From Bacteroidales bacterium (GTDB lineage: Bacteria > Bacteroidota > Bacteroidia > Bacteroidales > UBA10428): 54,823 bases of DNA. Every line of letters starts with the position of its first letter. Position 1 is the first letter of the stretch. This document shows positions 1-7,044 of this stretch, in pieces. The notes under the pieces were generated by a model. It was not told the origin of the DNA. It made no database searches and worked only from the letters and a program-made list of their open reading frames with translations. Made by a program: the position numbers and the translations under genes. Location: contig JAFGGU010000007.1 of assembly GCA_016930375.1 (NCBI GenBank), positions 1 to 54,823 on the forward strand, in the 5' to 3' direction.

Positions 1-133
1 CGATTTTTACCGTCACATAGGTATTTCCGTCAATATCGGTTAACGTGCCTGTTTCAGGTTTATTATCGTCTTCCTTGCTGCAACCTGCCCCCAGTAATCC
101 CGCTGCGATGAAAATGAAAAGGAATGTCCTCAT
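1..133 (-). CDS. FISUMP-type lipoprotein, N-terminal fragment (3' end outside window)
   Basis: Reading the minus strand from the ATG at 133 gives a lipoprotein signal (basic start, hydrophobic FLFIFIAAGLLGAGC, lipobox GAGC with Cys at residue 18). It is followed by an acidic linker and then TDIDGNTYVTVKI, where the window ends. That last stretch matches the opening of the Fibrobacter succinogenes major paralogous (FISUMP) domain, which is common on Bacteroidota surface lipoproteins and usually continues with a GxQxWMAENL motif that is not visible here. Only 44 codons are present. Function is unknown; export and lipidation are well supported, the domain call is from a short match. Confidence 0.7.
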   Translation of the reverse strand, partial: MRTFLFIFIAAGLLGAGCSKEDDNKPETGTLTDIDGNTYVTVKI

Positions 134-165
134 ATGCCTGACTTGATAAAAGTAAAAGCTTTATG

Positions 166-186
166 AGCAAAGTTAAGAAAACTTAG
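166..186. repeat. AAGTTAAGAAAACTT motif, copy 1 of 3
   Basis: AGCAAAGTTAAGAAAACTTAG lies 33 bp upstream of the FISUMP lipoprotein gene on the minus strand. It differs from copy 2 by a single base over 21 positions. Confidence 0.5.
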
Positions 187-280
187 CGCAGCAGTGAGAG
201 TCCCAGCTATTTGATAAGTTTTACCATTTGTATTTGCGTTGTCTCTATCAAATAATGCATATACAGACAATTCATTGAAT

Positions 281-346
281 GTGTGAATGATGTAAACTAT
301 TCTTGGAATTATGTAACGGTTCTCATTTTAGAGGATTGCACCTTTG
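281..346 (+). promoter_or_regulatory. Dodecin promoter with 21-bp-phased direct-repeat operator (copy 1)
   Basis: GTGTGAATGATG starts at 281. A TGTAAA at 291-296 and a TGTAAC at 312-317 lie exactly 21 bp apart. Another 21 bp downstream is CACCTTTG (339-346), a near match to the Bacteroidota -7 box TAnnTTTG. The same parts at the same spacing occur upstream of the next two genes (copies at 913-976 and 1030-1095). The second repeat unit sits where a -33 element would be, which suggests activator binding. Confidence 0.6.
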
Positions 347-401
347 TATTTGAATTATCATTTGTGACTAAAACAATTAGTTAACTCAAAATTATAATAT
401 C

Positions 402-605
402 ATGGCTGTACTTAAAGTAATTGAAATCATGACATCATCTCCCAAAAGCTGGGAGGAAGCAACAAAAATCGCTGTCAAAACTGCAGGAGAAACTGTAAAC
501 GGAATACGCTCAGTTTACATAAATCACATGAGTGCAGTAGTCACGAATAATGAAATTTCTGAATTCCGTGTCAATGCCAAGATCACTTTTGAGGTTTTGA
601 ACTGA
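402..605 (+). CDS. Dodecin family flavin-binding protein
   Basis: A 67-residue protein of normal dodecin length. Dodecins form hollow dodecamers in the cytoplasm that bind and buffer flavins, often in stress or stationary phase. The characteristic pattern is visible: KVIEIMTSSPKSWEEA at residues 5-20, a single helix (IAVKTAGETVNGIRS), then two strands (SVYINHMSAVVTN and ISEFRVNAKITFEVL). The beta-helix-beta-beta order and the SWEEA motif are diagnostic. The gene stands alone, with a strong terminator just downstream and a promoter shared in design with its two neighbours. The start codon follows an A/T-rich leader without a clear Shine-Dalgarno site. Confidence 0.92.
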   Translation: MAVLKVIEIMTSSPKSWEEATKIAVKTAGETVNGIRSVYINHMSAVVTNNEISEFRVNAKITFEVLN

Positions 606-629
606 CCGGTTTTAAGCGTTAACTAAATA

Positions 630-660
630 AAGCCCTCGGAAAGCACTTTCGGGGGCTTTG
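630..660 (+). terminator. Rho-independent terminator of dodecin
   Basis: AAGCCCTCGGAAAG pairs with CTTTCGGGGGCTTT around a short loop and ends in a T-rich stretch. It lies 25 bp after the dodecin stop. The A-rich left flank (aataaa) may let it also serve the convergent gene on the minus strand, which ends at 664. Confidence 0.8.
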
Positions 661-663
661 TGT

Positions 664-873
664 TTAATGGGAATAGTTATACCCTTCAATTAGCTCTTTC
701 TGGGATTCTTTGATTTTCTCCTGTAAATGCCTGATCTCATTGTGAAGTGCGGAGATATTTCCATTTCCCTCCTGTAAGAGTTCTCGAATGATACTATGAT
801 TGATTAATATATTACTCTGGTATTCATAAATCCTGGAAATCAAAGTCTTAACATCGTACTTTACATCAAGCAT
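664..873 (-). CDS. Small coiled-coil protein of unknown function
   Basis: The longest reading would start at 927, but a -7 box (TAACTTTC, 913-920 on the minus strand) lies inside that extension. The in-frame ATG at 873 (MLDVKYDVKT) is therefore the better start and gives 69 residues. The C-terminal half (about residues 39-63, ALHNEIRHLQEKIKESQKEL) is a charged heptad-like helix, probably a coiled coil. No signal peptide or membrane segment is seen and no family is recognised. The gene converges on dodecin and shares its operator-promoter design, so the two are probably co-regulated. The small size leaves some doubt, but the promoter supports expression. Confidence 0.55.
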   Translation of the reverse strand: MLDVKYDVKTLISRIYEYQSNILINHSIIRELLQEGNGNISALHNEIRHLQEKIKESQKELIEGYNYSH

Positions 874-912
874 AACCAAATTTTTTAATGAATAAGCTAT
901 TGGTGTTTTTAG

Positions 913-976
913 GAAAGTTAGTCTCATTAAAGCATATAACTGTTACATATCATTTTCTATAAGTTACATCATTCCC
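913..976 (-). promoter_or_regulatory. Promoter with 21-bp-phased direct-repeat operator (copy 2, minus strand)
   Basis: On the minus strand GGGAATGATGTAAC (repeat unit at 963-968) is followed 21 bp later by TGTAAC (942-947), and 21 bp further by the -7 box TAACTTTC (913-920). This matches the spacing of the copies at 281-346 and 1030-1095 exactly. It drives the small gene whose start is at 873, with transcription expected to begin near 906. Confidence 0.6.
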
Positions 977-1029
977 ATATTTTAAGTGTACAATATGTCA
1001 TCCTTTCAATATATTATAATAAACTAATA

Positions 1030-1095
1030 GTGTGAATGATGCAACTTTTATAATGAATTGTGTAACTCTATCCTGAATAATAGGACTTAATTTTA
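1030..1095 (+). promoter_or_regulatory. Promoter with 21-bp-phased direct-repeat operator (copy 3)
   Basis: GTGTGAATGATG (1030-1041) contains TGCAAC at 1040-1045. TGTAAC follows at 1061-1066, then 21 bp and the -7-like box TAATTTTA (1088-1095). It lies divergent from copy 2 in the same intergenic region and precedes the GTG-started gene at 1134. Confidence 0.55.
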
Positions 1096-1133
1096 TGCTG
1101 TGAAAACTTATTGATTATTAATAACAAAAAAGC

Positions 1134-1601
1134 GTGGGAAATAGAAAACAGATAACAAAATACGGGTATTTAAAAAGTGTACTTATTATTTTCTTTCTAT
1201 CACTGGCTTTCAGAGCATTGGCTCCGGATATACACGTTGCCTTTGTCTTCGTTTCAGAGCCCATAGACCAGCATAACAATTCAGAGCCTGAAGGCCTTTA
1301 CGACAGACTTATTAATGCAGTTATTCAGGTTGAAAGCCTGGGAGATACAATGGCATATAATCTGATAGAAGAAGCAACCGGCGCGTTTCAAATCAGACCA
1401 ATCAGGCTTCTGGACTATAACCGGAAAACAGGTAGCAATTATCAATTAGAAGATTGCTACAATTTCAAGGTTTCAAAAGAAATATTTCTCTACTATGCAC
1501 AGCGAATAGGTATTGAGGATTATGAATCAATTGCCAGGAAATGGAACGGGTCAGGGAAAGCCACATTGGAATACTGGGACAAAGTCAAATCATTATTGTA
1601 A
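1134..1601 (+). CDS. Membrane-anchored lysozyme/transglycosylase-like (SLT fold) protein
   Basis: 155 residues from a GTG start; the promoter at 1088-1095 places transcription about 30 nt upstream. One hydrophobic segment (residues 13-30) would act as a signal anchor. The rest looks like a small lytic transglycosylase: INAVIQVESLGD (candidate catalytic Glu67), EEATGAFQIRP (GxxQI-like motif, residues 80-89), then YYAQRIG and IARKWNGSGKA, which resemble the late helices and N-G motif of SLT domains. Such proteins cut peptidoglycan in the periplasm. The protein is short for the family and catalysis is inferred from motifs only. It shares its promoter architecture with dodecin and the small coiled-coil gene. 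Confidence 0.6.
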   Translation: MGNRKQITKYGYLKSVLIIFFLSLAFRALAPDIHVAFVFVSEPIDQHNNSEPEGLYDRLINAVIQVESLGDTMAYNLIEEATGAFQIRPIRLLDYNRKTGSNYQLEDCYNFKVSKEIFLYYAQRIGIEDYESIARKWNGSGKATLEYWDKVKSLL

Positions 1602-1873
1602 TTATTTCTTACTTTCCTAAGGATGCCCTTCCCACGATAAAGGATCAGACCGTATATTGTTTTCTGCAAAAATGATTACAGGATTGCAGACCAGATTGTC
1701 AAAAAATGCAAAAATCTATTGCTTGCCTTTATTGAACAAAGCCTCCGCCGGACAACCCAATTCTCTCTGCCTACAATTATTGCACGTCAGCTGCGCGCGT
1801 ATCTGAGCTTTACCGTATGTTGTCAGGAAGGCAACTGCCAGAGGATATTTCTATGTCCGGTTGATTTCTTGTA
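1602..1873. other. Intergenic region with possible gene remnant (1736-1864)
   Basis: No intact gene is seen. At 1736-1864 (+) one frame reads a plausible protein end (PPPDNPILSAYNYC, then AARVSELYRMLSGRQLPED) up to a stop at 1862-1864. There is no start codon, and a stop lies directly upstream at 1733-1735. This stretch is more GC-rich than the sequence around it. It may be a decayed gene end or chance. Confidence 0.25.
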
Positions 1874-2398
1874 TTATCCAAAGCGATAAAACAGGCTTAT
1901 TCCAAGTGCCGGAAACCACCATCTTCCCCAAGTTTCATCTACATAGTTTAAATGCAGTAAAAATCCGGCGTCCAGACTAACACCTGAATCTTCGGACAGG
2001 TAAAAATCTCTGCCCAATCGTAGGTAAGAATTTACCGTATTGTCTGCTCCGGAATCCCAACCAATTCTGAAATAATTTAATCCAAGCCTGATATACCATG
2101 GAGCCATGTTTGAATACGCTGACATGCCGCCAAAATGATAATAGAAATCACCTGATGCCGATATGATATTCCCCCAACCAATTAATCCTGATGTGCTTGG
2201 TGGCCACCATCCGATTCCTAGTCCTATTCTTGCCTGATCAAAGATTTTATATCGTATACCGATATTCAATACCTCCGGAAATCCAATTCCACCTGATATA
2301 TTTACTTTCTCCTGTCCTGACAAGCGATTTCCTGAAATAAAGAAGAGTACAACGATCAACAACAAACCGTAAATTACCCTGCTTTTGCTTCCCATCAC
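1874..2398 (-). CDS. Predicted outer membrane beta-barrel protein
   Basis: 174 residues. A signal peptide (hydrophobic VIYGLLLIVVLFFISG, cleavage near GQE at about residue 29) precedes alternating aromatic/glycine strands typical of a small barrel (for example IGLGIGWWPP, WYIRLGLNYFRIGW, ALGISLFYRFG). The chain ends in ...FYRFG; an aromatic near the C-terminus is usual for BAM substrates. No specific family is recognised. The gene is monocistronic on the minus strand. M1 and M2 are equally possible starts. Confidence 0.65.
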   Translation of the reverse strand: MMGSKSRVIYGLLLIVVLFFISGNRLSGQEKVNISGGIGFPEVLNIGIRYKIFDQARIGLGIGWWPPSTSGLIGWGNIISASGDFYYHFGGMSAYSNMAPWYIRLGLNYFRIGWDSGADNTVNSYLRLGRDFYLSEDSGVSLDAGFLLHLNYVDETWGRWWFPALGISLFYRFG

Positions 2399-2760
2399 AT
2401 GGTGATTATAACAAATGGATCTATCAAAAGATACTGACCGTTAATAGCAGGATGAAAATTAAAACAATAATGTACTTATGTCAAGTATATTTTATAAATT
2501 GAAAAATACCCCTGTTTAGCTAAACAAATGCCGCCATACACCCTATTCACTTTTCTGCCAGGCAATATAAGTTTGCTTTTATTAAGTGATTGGATACCAC
2601 ATTCGAAGGAAGATGGAACCGGCTGTCAATAAAATTCTCCTCACACCCTGAAGGGGTGGCCCTTATCAGCCCGGGGCGCTGCCCGGGATATTACGTGAAT
2701 ATATGCAGCAGGAGCCCTGTGGGAGCGAAACAGCAAGGCGTAATCCGGTTCTGGCCTCAA
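2399..2760. other. Intergenic region containing a hairpin-rich repeat element
   Basis: The first part is AT-rich and probably carries the promoter for the barrel gene on the minus strand. From about 2643 it holds a GC-rich hairpin element (see 2643-2738). Open frames across it in both directions translate to low-complexity SPGRCPG-like peptides and are not credible genes. Confidence 0.5.
2643..2738. repeat. Intergenic hairpin repeat (ACCCTGAAGGGGT / CCCGGG...CCCGGG type)
   Basis: The element holds an ACCC-TGAA-GGGGT hairpin, then CCCGGG-GCGCTG-CCCGGG, then a GC-rich stretch ending in GAGCGAAACAG. I recognise the wording (CCCTGAAGGG, CAGCCCGGGGCGCTGCCCGGG) as a type of non-coding repeat common in Bacteroidota genomes. 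Its first hairpin recurs at 6462-6475. It lies just past the 3' end of the lipoprotein gene on the minus strand. Confidence 0.55.
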
Positions 2761-3240
2761 TCAGGGAACTACCTCCCACGCCTCGTGCATGTGGATCTGC
2801 TTCCAGCCTGCCGGTTCCTTTTTCCAGATCGAGGTGATCACATCTTTTGACTTGACCTGCTCGCCGTTTTTCCACAGGATATCCCAGACGGCGGTGCTGG
2901 TTACCTGGGCCAGTTCAGCCGACAGCACGGTGATCTGCAAATCCGTCTGTTCAACCTGCTGCCGTTCGCGGAGGGCGAACCAGTTGGTCACCGAATCCTT
3001 CCAGGCCTCGCGGGTAGAAAATACCGTTACCATGGAAATTAACGAAATAAATCCATCCTGGCTGATATGTGCGGATATGGCGCTCGCATCCATCAGGTTG
3101 ATGGCCATCATAATGCTGTCGGCCTGAGCCCTGATCTCCTGCTCAATGGCAGTTTTTTGCTCTTCCGTTAATACTTCTGTTTTCTGGCATGAAAAAAAAA
3201 ACCCTGCCAGAACGAACAAGAAAATAAACACATGCTTCAT
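2761..3240 (-). CDS. Lipoprotein with NTF2-like (SnoaL/DUF4440-type) domain
   Basis: 159 residues. A lipoprotein signal with a Cys at residue 18 (AGFFFSCQK) is followed by a helix (EQKTAIEQEIRAQADSIMMAINLMDASAISAHIS) and the twisted sheet pattern of NTF2-like proteins. It ends with TSIWKKEPAGWKQIHMHEAWE, close to the usual W+K..dGWKI...H.S pattern of DUF4440/SnoaL-like domains. These bind small ligands; the substrate is unknown here. The coding sequence is more GC-rich than its surroundings. It is monocistronic, and the repeat element at 2643-2738 lies past its stop. Confidence 0.75.
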   Translation of the reverse strand: MKHVFIFLFVLAGFFFSCQKTEVLTEEQKTAIEQEIRAQADSIMMAINLMDASAISAHISQDGFISLISMVTVFSTREAWKDSVTNWFALRERQQVEQTDLQITVLSAELAQVTSTAVWDILWKNGEQVKSKDVITSIWKKEPAGWKQIHMHEAWEVVP

Positions 3241-3668
3241 CTTGTTAGGTTTTATAAGTTGAGTGAACTAAAGGGAAACATCAAACACAAAACAACTAGT
3301 AAGTTACAACATCTCGGGGTGAAAGTCAATAACCCTGGTCAAATCCTTCGGATCGATCCTGCCCTTCCGGCAAACGGATTCTGCGAGGTTACAGGAGATA
3401 AGGACCGTTCCCTTATGCTCTCCCAAAAGGCAACCTCTGTAATGTTGATCATGACATTGTTGAAAATAAACTATTGAAGAAAAGCATGATGTAAAAGACC
3501 CACAATCCCGCAGGGGTTTATCATCTGTTTGCCAACCGGTAAAGGCTGCATGAATGAATCGTTCTCATGGATATGAATTCCTCATTTCTTGATCCTTTAT
3601 TTTAAATAGTATTGATATTGCAGTGAACTTTTTTATCTTGCCGATGATTTAAAGGATACTTTTTCCAT
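3241..3668. other. Intergenic region, no credible gene
   Basis: It carries the upstream region of the lipoprotein gene (minus) and, at its right end, a likely promoter for the acyltransferase (TTG at 3612-3614, 19 nt, TATCTTG at 3634-3640). An open frame over 3232-3477 begins inside the neighbouring gene, lacks any family signature and has poor composition, so I do not call it. Confidence 0.45.
3612..3640 (+). promoter_or_regulatory. Putative Bacteroidota-type promoter for the acyltransferase gene
   Basis: TTG (3612-3614), a 19-nt spacer and TATCTTG (3634-3640) resemble the -33/-7 pair, except that the -7 box has TTG where TTTG is usual. It would give a leader of about 22 nt before the ATG at 3669. 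Confidence 0.4.
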
Positions 3669-4541
3669 ATGGCCTTTTTCGGTGCTTTTTTATTTTTCCT
3701 TGCTGTAATTTTCGTAGGATTGCTTCCATTTCCACTGATGTACGTACTTTCCGATCTTTTCGTTTTTTTGATGTTAAAGGTTATTGCTTACCGGAAAAGT
3801 GTCGTATTGTCCAATCTGAAAGGATCGTTTGGAAATTTGTCTTCTGCTGATTTGAGAAGGCTTACAAAGGGCATTTATCGAAACTTATCCGATATTATAT
3901 GGGAAGGAGTTAAAGCTTTTACAATGAGTAAAAGGCAGGTGTTGAAACGTCACAGGATTCTCAATCCGGAATTGCTCGAACCCTATTTCAGATCGGGAAG
4001 GAGCCTTATTGGTGTTACAGGGCATTATGGTAATTGGGAATGGGGTACATTGTCGTCCTGTTTATATTCGGATTTTAAAATTGTTGGCTTTTACAAACCG
4101 CTAAGTAACCGGTTTATTGATCGGATTGTACGATGGAGTCGGGCCCGGTATGGAACTACTTTAGCATCCATTGAGCATACCACCCCGACTTTTCTGGAAT
4201 GGAAGGATGGCAGGACTGTTTTTTTAATGGCGGCTGACCAGGGAATGCCCAAACAGCATGCTCATAAAGCCTACTGGATCGATTTTTTGAACAGGGACAC
4301 ACCCTTTCTGCATGGACTGGAAAAACATGCGCGAATGCACAATCTCCCCGTTTTTTACATTGATGTTCAAAGAATGAAAAGGGGGTATTACACCCTGGAG
4401 CTTTCCTTTCTTACTACAGATCCGATGAGCCTTCCCAAGGGAAAATTAACGGAGCTCTATGCCAGGAAACTCGAATCGGTGATTCTGAAAAACCCGGAGA
4501 ACTGGCTGTGGACTCATCGGCGCTGGCGATTATCCCGCTGA
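3669..4541 (+). CDS. LpxL/HtrB-family lipid A late acyltransferase
   Basis: 290 residues, the usual length for this family. It transfers a secondary acyl chain to the lipid A precursor at the inner face of the inner membrane. An N-terminal membrane anchor (residues 1-40) precedes the catalytic HX4E motif (GHYGNWEW, His119 and Glu124). Later come the conserved AADQG motif (188-192) and the C-terminal PENWLWTHRRW signature. The protein converges on the acyl-CoA ligase and overlaps its 3' end by 12 bp. Exact acyl position and donor cannot be read from sequence. Confidence 0.88.
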   Translation: MAFFGAFLFFLAVIFVGLLPFPLMYVLSDLFVFLMLKVIAYRKSVVLSNLKGSFGNLSSADLRRLTKGIYRNLSDIIWEGVKAFTMSKRQVLKRHRILNPELLEPYFRSGRSLIGVTGHYGNWEWGTLSSCLYSDFKIVGFYKPLSNRFIDRIVRWSRARYGTTLASIEHTTPTFLEWKDGRTVFLMAADQGMPKQHAHKAYWIDFLNRDTPFLHGLEKHARMHNLPVFYIDVQRMKRGYYTLELSFLTTDPMSLPKGKLTELYARKLESVILKNPENWLWTHRRWRLSR

Positions 4542-6335
4542 ATACATAGATTCGATCTGTTCCCGGTATTGTACAGCCAGAATATTCCTTTTTATTTTCA
4601 ACGTATTGGTAAGCAAACCGTTCTGAATGGTAAAAGGTTCTGCAATCAATAGAAATTTTATCACTTTCTCGTAGGGTAGAAAGTCCTTTTGTACGAGTTC
4701 GATTCGATTTGCAAAAAAATCAATAACTTCCTTTCTTTTAAGGATTTCGTCAGGAATTGTCCAGGATATGCCCAGGGCCGCAAGTTCCTTTTTTAGGACT
4801 TCGAAGGATGGGACAATAAGCGCAGTGACGAATTTTCTTTTTTCACCCAAAACAACTGCCTGATCAATGCAGGGATCCTGCGTGAGAAGCAATTCAATTT
4901 TTTGTGTGGAAACAAATTTTCCCCCGGACGTTTTAATCAGCTCATTTATTCGGTCGGTCATCACAAGATCGCCCTGGTCATTGATATACCCAATGTCCCC
5001 ACTGTGGTACCATCCATCTACCAATGTTTTGGCCGTTTCCTCGGGTCGGTTATAATATCCGGTAAAGATGTTTTTCCCTTTGATCAGGATTTCACCCGAT
5101 TCGCTTATCCTGACCTCAATGCCCGGCATAATTGTCCCGCAGGTATCGAAATCATAACGGTTGCTTTGGAAGCACGATACGGTAGCGGATGTTTCTGTAG
5201 CGCCATAGCCATAATTCACAAATATTCCCGCACCGTGAAAAAAGCGGAGCAATGAGGGATTGATCGCAGCTCCGGCACAGGGCATGAATCGGATGTTACC
5301 CCCAAAAATGCTCCGCAGTTTTTTAAGTACGAGTAAATCGGCCAACGATCTTTTCACCCTTAGGCCCAGAGGAGGTTTTTGAGCTTTGCTCAGGTATTCC
5401 GAATAGTGCATTCCGGTTTTTACGGACCACTGGAATATGTTTCTCTTCACAAGGGGCCATTTCGCCGCCTCAAGTTCTATTCCTTCGCGGGTTTTCTCGA
5501 AAAAACGCGGAACAGTGCACATCACGGTAGGTTTTACCCTTGGAAGCTGCTGGATCACATCCCGAGGATTATTGATGAAAACATTCAGGGCGGAATGGTA
5601 TAGCATATAATAGGACCAAAGACGTTCGAAGACATGGCTAAGCGGGAGGAAGGATAAGGAAATATCGGCTTTCGTTACCACCAATCTCTGATCGTGTATT
5701 TTAAAGGTGTAAAAAAAGGTGGCATGGGTTAGCATCACCCCTTTGGAGTCGCCTGTAGTTCCGGAAGTATAGATTATTGTAACGAGATCATCGGGTTGTG
5801 ATTCTTCAAGGATCCTTGCCTGCCTTGTTAGATAAGCCTTATCCTGATCAAGGGAAAGGAATTGCTTCCAATGCAAACTGGTTTTGCTTACTAAGGGGAC
5901 ATCAGGGTCAAATACGATAATGTATTTCAGGATTTGTAATTGTTTCTGAAGATGGACTGCTTTTTCATACTGCTCGCGGTTTCCGGCAAAAAGCAGGACC
6001 ATGTTCGTTTCTCTGGCAACCAGTCCCAAATGATATGCCGATGAAGTTGCATACAATGGTACACTTACAGCCCGGATACCGAGGATCCCGATATCGGCAA
6101 TTAACCATTGGGGACAGTTTTCGCTGAAGATACCTATGTTTGACTCTGGCCCGATTCCGAGGGATAACAAGGCACAGGACACCTGTTGGCAGCATCGGGC
6201 CATCTCCTCCCAGTTCATACTTCCGTATTCCTGGCTGCTCCCTTTGCGGAATCGGAATATTTCCCTGCCGGGGTGCAGCATAGCCCTTTCGGCCACCATC
6301 TCAAAAATGTTCTCTTTCATGTTCTTTACATGCAT
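4530..6335 (-). CDS. Long-chain acyl-CoA synthetase (AMP-forming)
   Basis: Adenylate-forming enzyme activating fatty acids to acyl-CoA. Numbering from the longest frame (start 6392), the P-loop YTSGTTGDSKG lies at 208-218. Further on are YGYGATETSA, WYHSGDIGYINDQGDL and TDRINELIKTSGGKFVSTQKIE, the standard A5, A7/A8 and A10-region motifs. The length of about 600 residues fits the bacterial FadD/FAA1-like group. The first 19 residues of the longest frame are hydrophobic and AT-rich and do not align with the family, so a start at 6335 (MHVKNMKENIF) or 6320 (MKENIFEM) is more likely. It may feed fatty acids to phospholipids next to the convergent acyltransferase. Confidence 0.9.
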   Translation of the reverse strand: MHVKNMKENIFEMVAERAMLHPGREIFRFRKGSSQEYGSMNWEEMARCCQQVSCALLSLGIGPESNIGIFSENCPQWLIADIGILGIRAVSVPLYATSSAYHLGLVARETNMVLLFAGNREQYEKAVHLQKQLQILKYIIVFDPDVPLVSKTSLHWKQFLSLDQDKAYLTRQARILEESQPDDLVTIIYTSGTTGDSKGVMLTHATFFYTFKIHDQRLVVTKADISLSFLPLSHVFERLWSYYMLYHSALNVFINNPRDVIQQLPRVKPTVMCTVPRFFEKTREGIELEAAKWPLVKRNIFQWSVKTGMHYSEYLSKAQKPPLGLRVKRSLADLLVLKKLRSIFGGNIRFMPCAGAAINPSLLRFFHGAGIFVNYGYGATETSATVSCFQSNRYDFDTCGTIMPGIEVRISESGEILIKGKNIFTGYYNRPEETAKTLVDGWYHSGDIGYINDQGDLVMTDRINELIKTSGGKFVSTQKIELLLTQDPCIDQAVVLGEKRKFVTALIVPSFEVLKKELAALGISWTIPDEILKRKEVIDFFANRIELVQKDFLPYEKVIKFLLIAEPFTIQNGLLTNTLKIKRNILAVQYREQIESMYSAG

Positions 6336-6461
6336 ATCCGGAAAAACCTGATGCTTCTTTACAAGTATAGTAAAGAAAATGAAAAAAGTCATACATATAT
6401 GAATTTACAAATAACAATATACTTTTCTTTTATAATGCCTGGAAATCAACAATATGAACCC

Positions 6462-6475
6462 ACCCTGAAGGGGGT
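6462..6475. repeat. Short ACCCTGAAGGGGGT hairpin, related to the element at 2643
   Basis: ACCC-TGAAG-GGGGT is nearly identical to the first hairpin of the element at 2643-2738. Only this part is present, in the AT-rich gap between the acyl-CoA ligase and the heme-related block. Confidence 0.4.
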
Positions 6476-6576
6476 ACTATTTAATTAAAAATCATATATT
6501 ATTCATGAAAAAAAATAATCAATCTTTATTTATATATTTATTTTATTATTTTGTCCCATATTACGATAATACACCC

Positions 6577-6927
6577 ATGTTTAATTTCGGTTTGTTTTCG
6601 ACCCACCTGCCCTATATTGTGATCGCCGCAATGTATGTGTTGTATTTGGGTTCGATTGCACTAAACAAACTGGGATCAAAAGAAATTGAACAGGCGGCGA
6701 CGGCCCTTGTAATAAAGCCAACCGACCAGGCATCGAATCCCGATCTGAAAATCATTCATTATCAGGAAATCCAGGATAAAGATTTCCATGCAGAAGTTAT
6801 TATAGCAAAAAGGGACTTCACCCCCCGTGATTTGCCGCCTATTCTGCTATATATTCCTGATTTTAAGATTACTGACCAGTATTCATTTTCTTCCTTTTTC
6901 TCCCGACCTCCTCCTTGCTTTTGCTAG
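6577..6927 (+). CDS. Small membrane protein ending in RPPP, upstream of a TonB receptor
   Basis: 116 residues from the ATG at 6577 (MFNFGLFSTHLPYIVIAAMYVLYLG). A frame starting at 6505 exists, but its first 24 codons are low-complexity AT-rich sequence and contain a -7-like TTATTTTG (6545-6552). One membrane helix (about residues 10-27) precedes a soluble region of about 75 residues that ends SFSSFFSRPPPCFC. I recall similar small Bacteroidota membrane proteins with a terminal RPPP next to TonB receptors, but cannot assign a function. It is the first gene of the porphyrin/heme block. The odd C-terminus could also mark a frameshift. Confidence 0.6.
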   Translation: MFNFGLFSTHLPYIVIAAMYVLYLGSIALNKLGSKEIEQAATALVIKPTDQASNPDLKIIHYQEIQDKDFHAEVIIAKRDFTPRDLPPILLYIPDFKITDQYSFSSFFSRPPPCFC

Positions 6928-6939
6928 AGCAACTATACA

Positions 6940-7000
6940 GATTTCAGTTGAATACAGCAATACTCCCGTAGCAGGTTTACCAGCAGTGTGAACTGAAATC
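6940..7000 (+). promoter_or_regulatory. Inverted repeat in the leader of the TonB receptor gene
   Basis: GATTTCAGTT (6940-6949) and AACTGAAATC (6991-7000) form a perfect 10-bp stem around a 41-nt loop, 45 bp before the receptor start. The loop contains GCAATACTCCCGTAGCAGG but no conserved core of a known riboswitch that I recognise. It could be an RNA regulator or a weak terminator after the small membrane gene. Confidence 0.4.
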
Positions 7001-7044
7001 AGCGTGTTAGATTTCCAGACCATATTTCTTACAAAAAAAATAAA

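Noticed and set aside
2590..3127. Open frames on both strands across 2590-2875 and 2789-3127
   Set aside because: They cross the hairpin repeat or run antisense through the lipoprotein gene and have no family signature.
3232..3477. 81-codon open frame after the lipoprotein gene
   Set aside because: It starts inside the opposite gene, has no homology that I recognise and no plausible start region.
4902..5255. 117-codon open frame on the plus strand
   Set aside because: It is antisense to the acyl-CoA ligase, whose motifs account for the region.
6940..7020. Cobalamin or other known riboswitch before the TonB receptor
   Set aside because: None of the conserved riboswitch core boxes is visible; only a simple inverted repeat is present.
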